DNA of 43,559 nt from Alistipes sp. (GTDB lineage Bacteria > Bacteroidota > Bacteroidia > Bacteroidales > Rikenellaceae): the NCBI GenBank assembly GCA_017629985.1, contig JAGBWD010000027.1, positions 1-43,559 on the forward strand, written 5' to 3'. The position numbers and the translations under genes are program-made. The notes under the pieces were generated by a model that made no database searches, had not been told where the DNA came from, and saw nothing but the letters and a program-made list of their open reading frames with translations. Below, piece after piece: positions 1 through 9,274 of this stretch. The stretch's first letter is position 1. Each line of letters opens with the position of its first letter.

Positions 1-289
1 ACTTGCCAAGGGTAACTTTGGTTCAAGGGGAAACGTATGGACAGTTGCGAAAAATACTGTCGAGAAGGGTTTGCAGTTTGCCTATGCACACCGTCGTGAG
101 AAGAAGAGAAATTATCGTTCATTGTGGATTGTTCGTATCAATGCTGCAGTTCGTATGTACGGTATGACTTATTCAGAGTTTATTGGTAAGATGAATGTTA
201 AGGGTATCGCTTTGAACCGTAAGGTTTTGGCTGACCTTGCACTCAACGAGCCAAAGGCATTTGAGGCAATCGTTAATGCAGTTAAATAG
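1..289 (+). CDS. rplT: 50S ribosomal protein L20, C-terminal part (5' end outside window)
   Basis: The reading frame is open from base 2 and encodes about 95 residues that match the bacterial L20 family. Visible hallmarks are [20 protein letters not shown], the basic stretch [12 protein letters not shown], and the INAAVR motif that contacts 23S rRNA. L20 is an early 50S assembly protein that binds 23S rRNA; the usual length is about 115-120 residues, so roughly the first 20 are missing. A strong terminator follows 24 nt downstream, so this is the last gene of its operon. In most bacteria that operon is infC-rpmI-rplT; this is family knowledge, since the upstream genes are not in the window. 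The identification is secure; only the start is unknown. Confidence 0.97.
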   Translation, partial: LAKGNFGSRGNVWTVAKNTVEKGLQFAYAHRREKKRNYRSLWIVRINAAVRMYGMTYSEFIGKMNVKGIALNRKVLADLALNEPKAFEAIVNAVK

Positions 290-312
290 TAATCTCTAAC
301 TATATAGAGTGG

Positions 313-345
313 GAGCCTGATACTTCGGTGTCAGGCTCTTTTTTT
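313..345 (+). terminator. Rho-independent terminator of the rplT operon
   Basis: An 11-bp stem (313-323 with 328-338) is closed by a C(TTCG)G tetraloop and followed by seven T residues. It contains one G-T wobble. This is a textbook intrinsic terminator. Confidence 0.95.
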
Positions 346-380
346 GTGTGTAATAGATTTTTAATAGCTTTGATATAATG

Positions 381-405
381 TTGAAACAATCTAGCTCTAT
401 CTTTG
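381..405 (+). promoter_or_regulatory. Putative promoter of mgsA
   Basis: A TATCTTTG box (398-405) fits the Bacteroidetes -7 consensus TAnnTTTG and has a TTG at 381-383 upstream. The spacing (14 nt) is shorter than the usual 19-21, so the -33 assignment is weak while the -7 is good. It gives a leader of about 50 nt before the ATG at 462. Confidence 0.5.
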
Positions 406-461
406 CGGTGTATTAAGAGTAAAAGAGATTATTAGTAAGAGGAATTAAACAAGATGAAATT

Positions 462-935
462 ATGGAAAAGAGATTAACTGTTGCACTTGTTGCTCACGAT
501 GCTATGAAGCACGACCTTGCGGAGTGGGTAGCTTGGAATTGGGAGAAGTTGTTGTCACACCGTTTGGTATGTACAGGTACCACAGGTCGTATTGTTGCCG
601 AGACCCTCATGGCCCGCCGTGGTAAGGATGCTGCAAATGCTCGCTTCGATATCACTATGCTTAAGTCTGGCCCGTTGGGTGGTGATCAGCAGCTAGGAGC
701 TATGATTGCTAACAACGAAATAGATATGTTAATCTTCTTTTGGGATCCTATGTCTGCGCAGCCACACGATGTAGATGTTAAGGCTCTACTGCGCCTTGCC
801 ACGCTCTACAATGTCCCCACGGCTATAAATCGCTCTTCGGCAGACTTTATGATATCCTCCGACCTTATGACACATGCCGACTATAAGCCTGTTGTTCGTG
901 ATTATACATCCTATATCGAGCGTAGCGTTAAGTAG
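462..935 (+). CDS. mgsA: Methylglyoxal synthase
   Basis: This enzyme converts dihydroxyacetone phosphate to methylglyoxal and phosphate, a cytosolic bypass of lower glycolysis used when sugar phosphates accumulate. The 157-residue product shows the family hallmarks in order: VALVAHDAMKHDL near the N-terminus, the phosphate-binding CTGTTGRIV (38-46), SGPLGGDQQLGAMIA (69-83) and FFWDPMSAQPHDVDVKALLR (92-111), which carries catalytic Asp and His residues. The length is that of typical bacterial MgsA. An ATG eight bases upstream (454) is in another frame and stops after seven codons, so the start at 462 is clear. It is transcribed alone, between the rplT terminator and its own terminator at 980. 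Confidence 0.96.
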   Translation: MEKRLTVALVAHDAMKHDLAEWVAWNWEKLLSHRLVCTGTTGRIVAETLMARRGKDAANARFDITMLKSGPLGGDQQLGAMIANNEIDMLIFFWDPMSAQPHDVDVKALLRLATLYNVPTAINRSSADFMISSDLMTHADYKPVVRDYTSYIERSVK

Positions 936-979
936 TCGCATAGAGGATATAAGACATTTGTCGCAAAACTTCAAATATT

Positions 980-1020
980 CAGAGGTCTATTCAGCATTGT
1001 ATAGGCCTCTGTTTCTCTTT
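980..1020 (+). terminator. Intrinsic terminator of mgsA
   Basis: An 11-bp stem (980-990 with 1001-1011, one G-T wobble) with a 10-nt loop is followed by a T-rich tail. It lies 44 nt after the mgsA stop. Confidence 0.8.
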
Positions 1021-1054
1021 TGTTGCTCTGTTATATATGAATTTTATTTTGTAA

Positions 1055-1086
1055 TTTGATAAATTCATAAATGTTTGCTAACTTTG
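1055..1086 (+). promoter_or_regulatory. Promoter of the FISUMP lipoprotein gene
   Basis: TTTG at 1055-1058 and TAACTTTG at 1079-1086 are separated by 20 nt, an excellent match to the Bacteroidetes -33/-7 pair. The transcript would have a leader of about 85 nt before the ATG at 1176. Confidence 0.7.
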
Positions 1087-1175
1087 TGGAATATAGCATT
1101 ATGAGAGTATTTTCCCCTACACTATCTATGCTCCGATTTTTTGAATATCTGTAGTATTACTTATATACATAGACG

Positions 1176-4100
1176 ATGAATAGACTTCTATTACTTGCAG
1201 CCATAGCTATAACTATGCTATCGTGCAATGATATTGAGATTACGATAATAAAATCTGAGAATCACAAAGAGGTTGATATTTCACAATTTGTAGATCTCTC
1301 CGAGGCAGGAACTGCAAATTGCTACCTTGTAAAATCTGCTGGTAAATATAAGTTTAAGGCCGTTAAGGGTAACTCTGACGAGGTGTTGAGCCTAGCCACT
1401 ACTGCTGATGTTTTGTGGGAGAGTTTTGGTACAGAACAGATGCCAAAGGTTGGTGATATCATTAGTTCTGTAACCTATAAGGATGATTATGTTTGCTTCA
1501 CCACATCCGATACCTTTAGGGATGGTAATGCCTCCATTGCTGTTCGTGATTCTAAAGGTAACATCCTTTGGTCATGGCATATATGGTGTTCCAAGGAGGG
1601 ATGGATAGATCAGGTCTACCCAAATGGTGCTGGTACAATGATGGATCGCAACCTTGGTGCTACCTCTGCTACTCCTGGTAGTGTGGGAGCTTTGGGTTTG
1701 TTATATCAGTGGGGTAGAAAGGATCCATTTACAGGGTCTTGCAATATATCATCCTCTGACCAAGCACAAGCTACAGGTTTATGGAATAGTGTTAGTTGTG
1801 CAGGGTCAATAGACTATGCAATATCAAACCCCACTACATATCTCTATTTGACTTATGATTGGTGTGGTGATTCGACATCTGAAACCATTGATGGAATATA
1901 TAGATGGAAAAATGGTCAGAAGACGATATATGACCCCTGTCCTGTAGGATATCGTGTGCCTGATGGTGGTGAGGATGACTTTTGGAATAGAGCTTTCCCT
2001 GGGTCTACTATTAGTGACGTTGCTCAATGGTATAGCACGTATAGAGGTGTAACCATACCTCTTAGCGGGAGTACTAATTCAGCATGGTATCCATCAGCAG
2101 GTTATCGTGATTATAATTACGGAAAAGTAGTACAATGTGGTAGTATGGGGGTCTTTTGGACAGCAAGTGCCTATAAAGAATCAAACGACTCCTTGTCCTA
2201 TAGCATAATATTTGCCGATACCATCTATGGTTCTGTTCGCTTCCGCTACCGCTGTGATGGATGCTCTGTGCGTTGTATCCGCGAGGGTACTACAACCGAT
2301 GATGAGCAGCAAGGTGATTTATCACAGTATACAGATTTATCGGATGAGGGTACAGCAAACTGTTACCCCGTAGAAGTTGTTGGTAACTATAAATTTAAAG
2401 CCGTTAAGGGTAACTCTGCAGAGGCATTAAGCCTAGCCTCTACTGCCGATGTTTTGTGGGAGACTTTTGGTACCAAGGAGGTGCCAAATGTTGGAGATAT
2501 CATTCATTCTGTAGGCTATAAAGATGGCTATGTCTACTTCTCAACATCCGATTTGTTTAGGGATGGTAATGCCTCTATTGCAGTTCGTGATTCTGAAGGC
2601 ACTATCCTTTGGTCATGGCATATATGGTGTTGCAAAGGAGGATGGATAGATCAGGTCTATGAAAATGGTGCTGGTGTAGTGATGGATCGTAACCTTGGTG
2701 CTACCTCTGCTACTCCGGGCTATGTCGAGGCGTATGGTTTGTTGTATCAGTGGGGTAGAAAGGATCCCTTCCTAGGTCCCAACTCTATATCGAGCGACAA
2801 GCCTGCATCATCAACACGAACCTGGCCAACAGCCTATAATTCAAACGACATAGAATATACAAATAAAAATCCTATGACCTTTGCGCGAGGTTGGCGTGGC
2901 GGCAATGTTTCAGATAATGGCTGGCATACATCGGAGTCGGAGAAGGGTTTGTATGACCCCTGTCCCGTTGGCTACCGTGTTCCAGATGGAGGTGAATATG
3001 GTTTGTGGAATATGTCATACATAGGTTCAGAATTGGATGCTGAAGATCGTGGAGTATATTGGTATGTAATCAACGCTAGAGCTTGGTATCCTACTTTTGG
3101 CTATCTCTCCTACGATAGAGGCGGAATTAATGCCAGCGGCTCCTTTGGCTATAATTGGTCTGCATCTGCTGATCCAAGTAGCACAGACAAAGCCTACTGC
3201 TTCCATTACCAAAATGGAATCTTCCCATTAAATGCAAATTACGACCAAATTTTCCCTGTAGAGAGTTCTCATCGCGGTCAGGGAAACGCTGTGCGTTGTA
3301 TCCGCGAGGGTAGTTCAACAGCTATTGTTCCACCCGATGATGAGCAGCAAGTTGATTTATCACAGTATACAGATTTATCGGATGAGGGTACAGCAAACTG
3401 TTACCCCGTAGAAGTTGTTGGTAACTATAAATTTAAAGCCGTTAAGGGTAACTCTAGCGAAGCATTAAGCCTAGCCACTACTGCTGATGTTTTGTGGGAG
3501 ACTTTTGGTACCAAGGAGATGCCAAATGTTGGAGATATCATTCATTCTGTAGGCTATAAAGATGGCTATGTCTACTTCTCAACATCCGATTTGTTTAGGG
3601 ATGGTAATGCCTATATTGCAGTTCGTGATTCTGAAGGCACTATCCTTTGGTCATGGCATATATGGTGTTGCAAAGGAGGATGGATAGATCAGGTCTACCT
3701 AAATGGTGCTGGTACAATGATGGATCGCAACCTTGGTGCTACCTCTGCTACTCCTGGCACTGTGGGTGCTTTGGGATTGTTGTATCAGTGGGGTAGAAAG
3801 GATCCATTCCTAGGTTCTTGTGCAATAAAAGGTTCAAGTTCTGAAATAGCAACATCAACAGGAACCTGGCCAACAGCCGAGAATTCAAATGACATAGACT
3901 ATGTAAATAAAAATCCTATGACCTTTGCGCGAGGTTGGCGTGGCGGTAATGTTTCAGATAATGGCTGGCACACATCGGAGTCGGAGAAGGGCTTATATGA
4001 CCCCTGCCCCGTTGGCTACCGTGTTCCAGATGGTGGTGATGATGGTTTGTGGAATAGAGCATTCACAGGTTCGGAATTGGTTGCTGCAAATTCTGGAGTA

Positions 4101-5423
4101 TATTGGTATATCACCGATGGAAATAAAGCTTGGTATCCTACTATTAGCTATCGTGTCCACGATAATGGGGTATTTTGCTCTAACGGTATCCATGGCTATA
4201 ATTGGTCTGCATCTACTTATCCAAGTGTCACAGACCATGCTTACTGTTTACGTTATCAAAATAATATATCTGCTCACCAAATTTTCCCTGTAGAGAGTTC
4301 TCATCTCGGTCAGGGAAACGCTGTGCGTTGTATCCGTGAGGGTAGTACAACAGCTATTGTTCCACCCGATGATGATGAAGGTGGTGATGAAGGTGGTGAT
4401 GAGCAGCTGATTGATTTATCACAGTATACAGATTTGTCGAAGGATGGTACAGCAAACTGTTACCCCATAAAAGCTGTTGGCAACTACAAATTTAAAGCAG
4501 TCAAGGGTAACTATGGCGACCCATTGAGCCTAGCCTCTACTGCCGATGTTTTATGGGAGACTTTTGGTACGAATGAAATGCCAAGTGTTGGAGATATCAT
4601 TCATTCTGTAGGCTATCAGTATGGCTATGTCTACTTCTCAACATCCGCTGTGTTTAGGGATGGTAATGCCTCTATTGCCGTTTGTGATTCTGAAGGCACC
4701 ATCCTTTGGTCATGGCATATATGGTGTTCCAAGGAGGGATGGATAGATCAGGTGTACCCAAATGGTGCTGGTACAATGATGGATCGTAACCTTGGTGCTA
4801 CCTCTGCTACTCCTGGCAGTGTAGGTGCTTTGGGCTTGTTGTATCAGTGGGGTAGAAAGGATCCATTTACAGGCTCTTACACGATATCATCCTCTGACCA
4901 AGCACAAGCTACAGGCTTATGGAATAGTGTTAGTAGCGCACAGTCAATAGACTATGCAATATCAAACCCCACTACATATATCTATTATACTCATGATTGG
5001 TGTAGTGATTCGAAATCTGAAACCACTGATGGAATATATAGATGGAAAAATGGTCAGAAGACGATATATGACCCCTGTCCTGTAGGATATCGTGTGCCTG
5101 ATGGTGGTGAGGATGACTTTTGGAATATAGCTTTCCCTGGGTCTACTATTAGTGACGTTGCTCAATGGGATAGCACCTACAGAGGTGTAACCATACCTCT
5201 TAACGGGAATACTAATTCAGCATGGTATCCATCAGCAGGTTATCGTGATTATGATTACGGAAAAGTAGTAAAATCTGGTAGTAATGGTATCTTTTGGACA
5301 GCAAGTGCCTATAAAGAATCAACTAACTCCTATAGCAAAGAATTTATGCAATTTTACGATATCGTCTATGGTTATAGCCGCTACCGCTGTGATGGATGCT
5401 CTGTACGTTGTGTAAAAGAGTAG
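1176..5423 (+). CDS. Giant lipoprotein with four tandem FISUMP modules
   Basis: The 1415-residue product starts with a lipoprotein signal (hydrophobic core, lipobox MLSC, Cys17), so it is probably anchored in the outer membrane. The rest is four copies of a unit of about 340-350 residues starting near residues 34, 381, 727 and 1080. Each has a leading part (DLSQYTDLSDEGTANCYP, then KFKAVKGN and WSWHIWC) and a Fibrobacter succinogenes major paralogous (FISUMP) domain with MDRNLGATSATPG, LLYQWGRKDPF, YDPCPVGYRVPDGG, a W(T/S)AS motif and a final VRC(I/V)(R/K)E. Acidic linkers rich in D, E and G separate the modules, the longest before module 4. FISUMP domains occur in surface proteins of Bacteroidetes and Fibrobacteres; binding to glycans or host ligands is a guess. 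Single-gene unit between its own promoter and a shared terminator. Confidence 0.9.
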   Translation: MNRLLLLAAIAITMLSCNDIEITIIKSENHKEVDISQFVDLSEAGTANCYLVKSAGKYKFKAVKGNSDEVLSLATTADVLWESFGTEQMPKVGDIISSVTYKDDYVCFTTSDTFRDGNASIAVRDSKGNILWSWHIWCSKEGWIDQVYPNGAGTMMDRNLGATSATPGSVGALGLLYQWGRKDPFTGSCNISSSDQAQATGLWNSVSCAGSIDYAISNPTTYLYLTYDWCGDSTSETIDGIYRWKNGQKTIYDPCPVGYRVPDGGEDDFWNRAFPGSTISDVAQWYSTYRGVTIPLSGSTNSAWYPSAGYRDYNYGKVVQCGSMGVFWTASAYKESNDSLSYSIIFADTIYGSVRFRYRCDGCSVRCIREGTTTDDEQQGDLSQYTDLSDEGTANCYPVEVVGNYKFKAVKGNSAEALSLASTADVLWETFGTKEVPNVGDIIHSVGYKDGYVYFSTSDLFRDGNASIAVRDSEGTILWSWHIWCCKGGWIDQVYENGAGVVMDRNLGATSATPGYVEAYGLLYQWGRKDPFLGPNSISSDKPASSTRTWPTAYNSNDIEYTNKNPMTFARGWRGGNVSDNGWHTSESEKGLYDPCPVGYRVPDGGEYGLWNMSYIGSELDAEDRGVYWYVINARAWYPTFGYLSYDRGGINASGSFGYNWSASADPSSTDKAYCFHYQNGIFPLNANYDQIFPVESSHRGQGNAVRCIREGSSTAIVPPDDEQQVDLSQYTDLSDEGTANCYPVEVVGNYKFKAVKGNSSEALSLATTADVLWETFGTKEMPNVGDIIHSVGYKDGYVYFSTSDLFRDGNAYIAVRDSEGTILWSWHIWCCKGGWIDQVYLNGAGTMMDRNLGATSATPGTVGALGLLYQWGRKDPFLGSCAIKGSSSEIATSTGTWPTAENSNDIDYVNKNPMTFARGWRGGNVSDNGWHTSESEKGLYDPCPVGYRVPDGGDDGLWNRAFTGSELVAANSGVYWYITDGNKAWYPTISYRVHDNGVFCSNGIHGYNWSASTYPSVTDHAYCLRYQNNISAHQIFPVESSHLGQGNAVRCIREGSTTAIVPPDDDEGGDEGGDEQLIDLSQYTDLSKDGTANCYPIKAVGNYKFKAVKGNYGDPLSLASTADVLWETFGTNEMPSVGDIIHSVGYQYGYVYFSTSAVFRDGNASIAVCDSEGTILWSWHIWCSKEGWIDQVYPNGAGTMMDRNLGATSATPGSVGALGLLYQWGRKDPFTGSYTISSSDQAQATGLWNSVSSAQSIDYAISNPTTYIYYTHDWCSDSKSETTDGIYRWKNGQKTIYDPCPVGYRVPDGGEDDFWNIAFPGSTISDVAQWDSTYRGVTIPLNGNTNSAWYPSAGYRDYDYGKVVKSGSNGIFWTASAYKESTNSYSKEFMQFYDIVYGYSRYRCDGCSVRCVKE
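1275..5420 (+). repeat. Four tandem coding repeats of about 1.04 kb (FISUMP modules)
   Basis: Module starts are near 1275, 2316, 3354 and 4413. The first 102 nt of modules 2 and 3 (2316-2417 and 3354-3455) are identical base for base. In the variable core, modules 1 and 4 resemble each other (DQAQATGLWNSVS type) and modules 2 and 3 resemble each other (NKNPMTFARGWRGG type). The units behave as recent duplications or as copies homogenised by gene conversion. Confidence 0.9.
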
Positions 5424-5442
5424 GTGCGTTTTTGTTGTAATA

Positions 5443-5481
5443 AATAAGTGGCTGTCGATGATATCTCGACAGCCACTTATT
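5443..5481. terminator. Bidirectional terminator between convergent genes
   Basis: A perfect 16-bp stem (5443-5458 with 5466-5481) has a 7-nt loop and A/T-rich flanks on both sides. It serves the FISUMP gene on the plus strand and the Rel-like gene on the minus strand. Confidence 0.88.
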
Positions 5482-5508
5482 ATTCTTGAACCTTGTATTG
5501 ATGACATT

Positions 5509-7377
5509 TTATCCGTTGATATGTGTCACCTCGTCAATGCCATCAATCTCCAAGATGCTCTTCATAACCATCTTGAGCTCGCTGACAGAGTGTACCGAGA
5601 AATCGATGGTACATATAGCAATGCTGTCGATATTTTCGGTCTTGAGAGAGGACATGGTGAGATGTAGCTTATCTGTGATACAGTCAATAAGGTCACTCAT
5701 AAGGTGAAAACGGTCGATACCCTGTATGCGAATACGTACAGGGTAGAGGAAGCGAGAGTCCTCCTCGAAGGTTGCCGATACTATGGCATCGCCATTCTCC
5801 GATGCAAGGCGTATCACCTCGGGGCAGTCGCGCTTGTGAAGACATATCTTCTCATCATCACTCTTATATCCTATAACCTCATCCTCGGGCAGTGGGTGGC
5901 AGATAGGGCAGCGGTCATACTCCAGGCGTGGAAGGTTGGCAAAGTAACCTCGCAGGTAGCGTTTTGCACGAAATGTTGATACATGATTTAGCCACTCTGG
6001 GTTGGGCTTGGCATCCTCGGAAGTGCCTATCTCCACACGGTCTCCGCGATGCAATACCGTACGTAGCGACATCAGCTTGCGGTTGATGCGTGCATAGACT
6101 GCCTTTTCGCCCACCTTGCTGTGAATCTCAAATGCAAAGTCCAGAGCTGTAGCGCCCTTTGGAAGTATAACACCCTGACCTTTGGGCGTGAATACCATGA
6201 TATCATCATTATAGAAGGTAGATGTAACACCCTCCATAAACTCCATGTTTTGGTTGCCTTGTGCCACCTCCTGCAATATGCCCTTAAACTTTTGGAGCCA
6301 GGTAGAGAGGTTTGTCTCGGAGCGCTCCGCAGCACATCCTAGGCGTGAGTTACGTACCATCTCCTCCGATGATATATGCACCTCCTCCCATTCGCTAGTC
6401 TCTCCTAGAAGCTTCACGTGGAAGCTCTGGTAGCCATTCTCCTTTGGGGTATCTATGTAGTTACATACGCTACATGGCTTCTCCTTGAGGTGGTCTGTTA
6501 GTGCCGAATATATCTTCAGCGAGAGGGACTTATCGCTTATCGTTGGGTCACTCTTATATATGATACGTATGTAGTGCTTGCCGCTGATGTGGTTGATGTC
6601 ACTATGTGTTTCGCGCATCTTACGCCAGATGCTATATGGCTGACGGTAGCGAATCTCGGTGCGCACATCATAACCCTCATCCTTGAGTATTTTATCAATA
6701 TGAGCTAGAAATCTCTCGAGGGTAGGATATTCAAGCTCCTGCTCCTCCTTAAGCTGCGCCTCGAGCTTCTCGTAGTCTCCAGGACAGCGGTAACGGAATG
6801 AGAGGTTCTCAAGTTCGGTCTTTATGTGGTATAGTCCTAGGCGGTTGGCCAGAGGTGCATAAAAGTAGTCAGTCTCACCGGCTATCTTCATCTGCTTTGC
6901 GGCGCTCATGCTATCCAACGTACGCATGTTGTGCAGGCGGTCTGTGAGCTTAATGAGCAGTGCGCGGACATCGTAGTGTACCGACTCTAGAATCTGGCGA
7001 TAGTTATCCACCTGCTTTGAGTACTCATAATTTGCCTTTTTGCGCTTTGTGACCGCATCCACAAGTTTTGCTACATCATCGCCAAAGCGCTCCTGTATCT
7101 CCTCAATAGTGTGGTCTGTATCCTCCACCACATCGTGCAGAAATGCTGCAATAACCGTATTGTCGGACATCTCTAGCTCCTTGGCGAGGATTGTTGCCAC
7201 GGCAATAGGGTGGATGATATAGGGTTCACCACTGCGGCGCTTCTGCTTTTTATGTGCCTCTGCAGCAAACTCATAACCATCAATTATACGTTGCATCTGC
7301 TCCTTGGTAGTTAGAGGCTCTAGGTAGCTAAATAGTGATTCTATGTTGGTTTTTATGAGTGCCGAGTAGTCGTTCAT
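5509..7377 (-). CDS. Long RelA/SpoT-family (p)ppGpp enzyme, hydrolase intact, synthetase apparently degenerate
   Basis: About 622 residues with the long RSH architecture: HD hydrolase, RelA/SpoT synthetase, TGS (about 392-453) and a C-terminal ACT. The hydrolase site is complete: RRSGEPYIIHP, HDVVEDT (H81, D82, E85, D86) and DRLHNMR. The synthetase half departs from the family. The usual Asp in the (Y)DxxAIRI motif is absent (GKHYIRIIY, about 266-274), GRPK reads YRQP, and the EVQIRT loop reads EVHISS, although NGYQSFH and one Glu remain. This suggests a SpoT-like protein that mainly removes (p)ppGpp; Bacteroidetes often carry two long RSH genes. The frame is open 81 nt further upstream, but the ATG at 7377 is preferred because a -7 box lies at 7416-7423. 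Confidence 0.9.
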   Translation of the reverse strand: MNDYSALIKTNIESLFSYLEPLTTKEQMQRIIDGYEFAAEAHKKQKRRSGEPYIIHPIAVATILAKELEMSDNTVIAAFLHDVVEDTDHTIEEIQERFGDDVAKLVDAVTKRKKANYEYSKQVDNYRQILESVHYDVRALLIKLTDRLHNMRTLDSMSAAKQMKIAGETDYFYAPLANRLGLYHIKTELENLSFRYRCPGDYEKLEAQLKEEQELEYPTLERFLAHIDKILKDEGYDVRTEIRYRQPYSIWRKMRETHSDINHISGKHYIRIIYKSDPTISDKSLSLKIYSALTDHLKEKPCSVCNYIDTPKENGYQSFHVKLLGETSEWEEVHISSEEMVRNSRLGCAAERSETNLSTWLQKFKGILQEVAQGNQNMEFMEGVTSTFYNDDIMVFTPKGQGVILPKGATALDFAFEIHSKVGEKAVYARINRKLMSLRTVLHRGDRVEIGTSEDAKPNPEWLNHVSTFRAKRYLRGYFANLPRLEYDRCPICHPLPEDEVIGYKSDDEKICLHKRDCPEVIRLASENGDAIVSATFEEDSRFLYPVRIRIQGIDRFHLMSDLIDCITDKLHLTMSSLKTENIDSIAICTIDFSVHSVSELKMVMKSILEIDGIDEVTHING

Positions 7378-7415
7378 AGCTTTGTTGGTGTTAGTAGAAT
7401 TATGCGATACTTTCA

Positions 7416-7423
7416 CAAATTTA
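7416..7423 (-). promoter_or_regulatory. Putative -7 box of the Rel-like gene
   Basis: The minus strand reads TAAATTTG, a match to TAnnTTTG, 39 nt before the ATG at 7377. No convincing -33 TTTG is seen at the right distance. The position argues against the longer upstream reading frame. Confidence 0.45.
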
Positions 7424-7541
7424 TGAAAAAAATCGTGTTGTTGTTCTATAAACTGCAATTTTTTGCATATAAATACTCCTTCGCAGAGAGGTGTAACAGT
7501 GTTGTAGAGAGTAGCTTTCCCTAAAATAGAGGCTTTATCTA

Positions 7542-7571
7542 TTGAAATCTAAATACAATTTAGTATCTTTG
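7542..7571 (+). promoter_or_regulatory. Promoter of the 7602-9263 lipoprotein gene
   Basis: TTG at 7542-7544 and TATCTTTG at 7564-7571 are separated by 19 nt, a very good Bacteroidetes promoter. It lies inside the longer open frame that begins at a TTG at 7542, so translation most likely starts at the ATG at 7602. Confidence 0.75.
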
Positions 7572-7601
7572 CCCATGTGTAATAATATTAAAAGGTGTAA
7601 G

Positions 7602-9263
7602 ATGAAAAATTTAAAAACTTTCCCTTATTTGTTTAGTCTGTTTGCTGCTATTGCTCTTTTAGCATTTGTGGGATGCCAAAAGGAGGAGAGCAAAACACCC
7701 GCTCCAGAGCCAGAGGTTAAGGAGTTTGTGTTTGAGAATATCGTGGTTACAAATACCAAGTTAAGCGTGGATGTAATCCCCGAGAATAAGAACATGGAGT
7801 ATGTGGTGTTCCTTGCCGAGAAGCGCCATTTCTTGGATAATGGTCTTACTACAAGCGAGGATGTAGTTGCCGATGACCTTGCCTTTGTGACATCGTTGGC
7901 CAATGGTTATAATATGTCGAAGCGCGAGTTTCTCACCAAGATTAACTGGCTCTCAAAGGGTGATAAGCTAGGTTATACGGCTATTAATCTATACCCAAGC
8001 ACTGAGTATATCGTATATTGTTACGGTATTAACCTCGACAATGATGGCTATGTGGCTACCACCAAGATAAACTACGTGCAACTCAAGACCGCTGCACCAC
8101 TGATGCAGGATGTGAAGTTTGAGGTTACGGGAGGCGCTGATGGCACCGATGTATCGCTAAACATCAACCCTAATGGTTATGATGGTTTGTACTATAGCTA
8201 TATAGTTCCCGACACCGATAACTACTTCATCCACGAGGGTATGGAGGTTACCGAGGAGTATGTCGCATACTATCGTAAGCGAGCCTACGATGAGTTTAAC
8301 GCGCTCATCAACGACCAGGGTATTGCTGCCGAGGAGTTCTGCCATCGTGGCCCTGTGACTATCGATAAGTCATTGGCGCCATACTCTAACTATCAGTTGG
8401 TTCTCTTTGCCGTATCCAACGACCAGGTTCCCATACTCTGCTCTCTACCTACGGCTTACAACTTCTCAACCACATCCTTCAGCGTTATTGACTTTACGAT
8501 AGATATCGAGGTTACAGATATCACACCATACAATGCGCAGCTATCCATTACAGCCTCAAATAATAAGGACTCCTATGCTTGTGTCTTTGTATCTCGCGAG
8601 CAGGCTCCTAATAGCGAGGATGAGTATACGCAGATGTTGCAGATTATAGAGTATCTCGATCCACCTATCCTCCAAGGCTCATATAGCGAGCAGCTAGGCC
8701 CTCTAACTCCCGACACGGAGTATACGGTGTTGGCATTTGGTGTTGAAGATAATCTTCCTACCACACATCTTGTTCGCTACGACTTCACCTCTAGCGCTGC
8801 AGCAGAGTGTAAGGTGAAGATTGAGGGTATCAATATGGTTAAGCTCTTTGATGCCGAGGAGATTGTAGCCCTTGACCGTAGCTATGCCGATGACCTCGCG
8901 GAGTGTCAGTGTGTGGCTATTGTTGAGATGCAGACCTCTGTTCCTACCGATAAGATATATATGTGGTGGTACGAGGAGTGGATGACTATTGAGTATAACG
9001 ATGAGGCATTCCTCGAGGATATGCTTCTCAATATTGAGGAGTTTGGCTACTCACCAAATCCCGAGTTTGTAACAATGTATTACTCTATGTCGGAGGATGA
9101 TAAGTTCTTGTTTGCAGGTATGGCAATGGATGAGGATGGCATTATCACTCCAATCTACTATACCGACACATTCCTATTGTCGAAGGAGCAGTGCGATCCT
9201 GCCGAGGAGTTCTTCGAGTATGTAAACGCCCGCAAGAGCAATGTCGCGATACTATGTCGCTAG
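7602..9263 (+). CDS. Surface lipoprotein with fibronectin-III-like repeats, function unknown
   Basis: The 553-residue product starts with MKNLKTFPYLFSLFAAIALL and a lipobox ending FVGC followed by QKEE, so it is a predicted lipoprotein. After a short P/E-rich linker come repeated beta-sandwich-like units. Each carries a motif of the form L-x-P-x-TEY-x-V-x-x-(Y/F)-G, seen as LYPSTEYIVYCYGI, APYSNYQLVLFAVS and LTPDTEYTVLAFGV. This is typical of FN3-like repeats in Bacteroidales cell-surface proteins. The C-terminal quarter is rich in Asp, Glu and aromatic residues and resembles nothing I recognise. It has its own promoter and a strong terminator, so it is monocistronic. No enzymatic motif is visible; binding or a scaffold role is inference only. 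Confidence 0.85.
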   Translation: MKNLKTFPYLFSLFAAIALLAFVGCQKEESKTPAPEPEVKEFVFENIVVTNTKLSVDVIPENKNMEYVVFLAEKRHFLDNGLTTSEDVVADDLAFVTSLANGYNMSKREFLTKINWLSKGDKLGYTAINLYPSTEYIVYCYGINLDNDGYVATTKINYVQLKTAAPLMQDVKFEVTGGADGTDVSLNINPNGYDGLYYSYIVPDTDNYFIHEGMEVTEEYVAYYRKRAYDEFNALINDQGIAAEEFCHRGPVTIDKSLAPYSNYQLVLFAVSNDQVPILCSLPTAYNFSTTSFSVIDFTIDIEVTDITPYNAQLSITASNNKDSYACVFVSREQAPNSEDEYTQMLQIIEYLDPPILQGSYSEQLGPLTPDTEYTVLAFGVEDNLPTTHLVRYDFTSSAAAECKVKIEGINMVKLFDAEEIVALDRSYADDLAECQCVAIVEMQTSVPTDKIYMWWYEEWMTIEYNDEAFLEDMLLNIEEFGYSPNPEFVTMYYSMSEDDKFLFAGMAMDEDGIITPIYYTDTFLLSKEQCDPAEEFFEYVNARKSNVAILCR

Positions 9264-9274
9264 GGTATACACCA

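Noticed and set aside
1176-5423. Target of a diversity-generating retroelement
   Set aside because: Surface proteins with variable cores can be such targets, but I see no reverse transcriptase gene and no template repeat in the window; the repeats are better explained by duplication and conversion.
7378-7458. Longer start of the Rel-like gene
   Set aside because: The extra 27 residues are not family-like, and the only good -7 box lies inside this stretch, so the ATG at 7377 is preferred.
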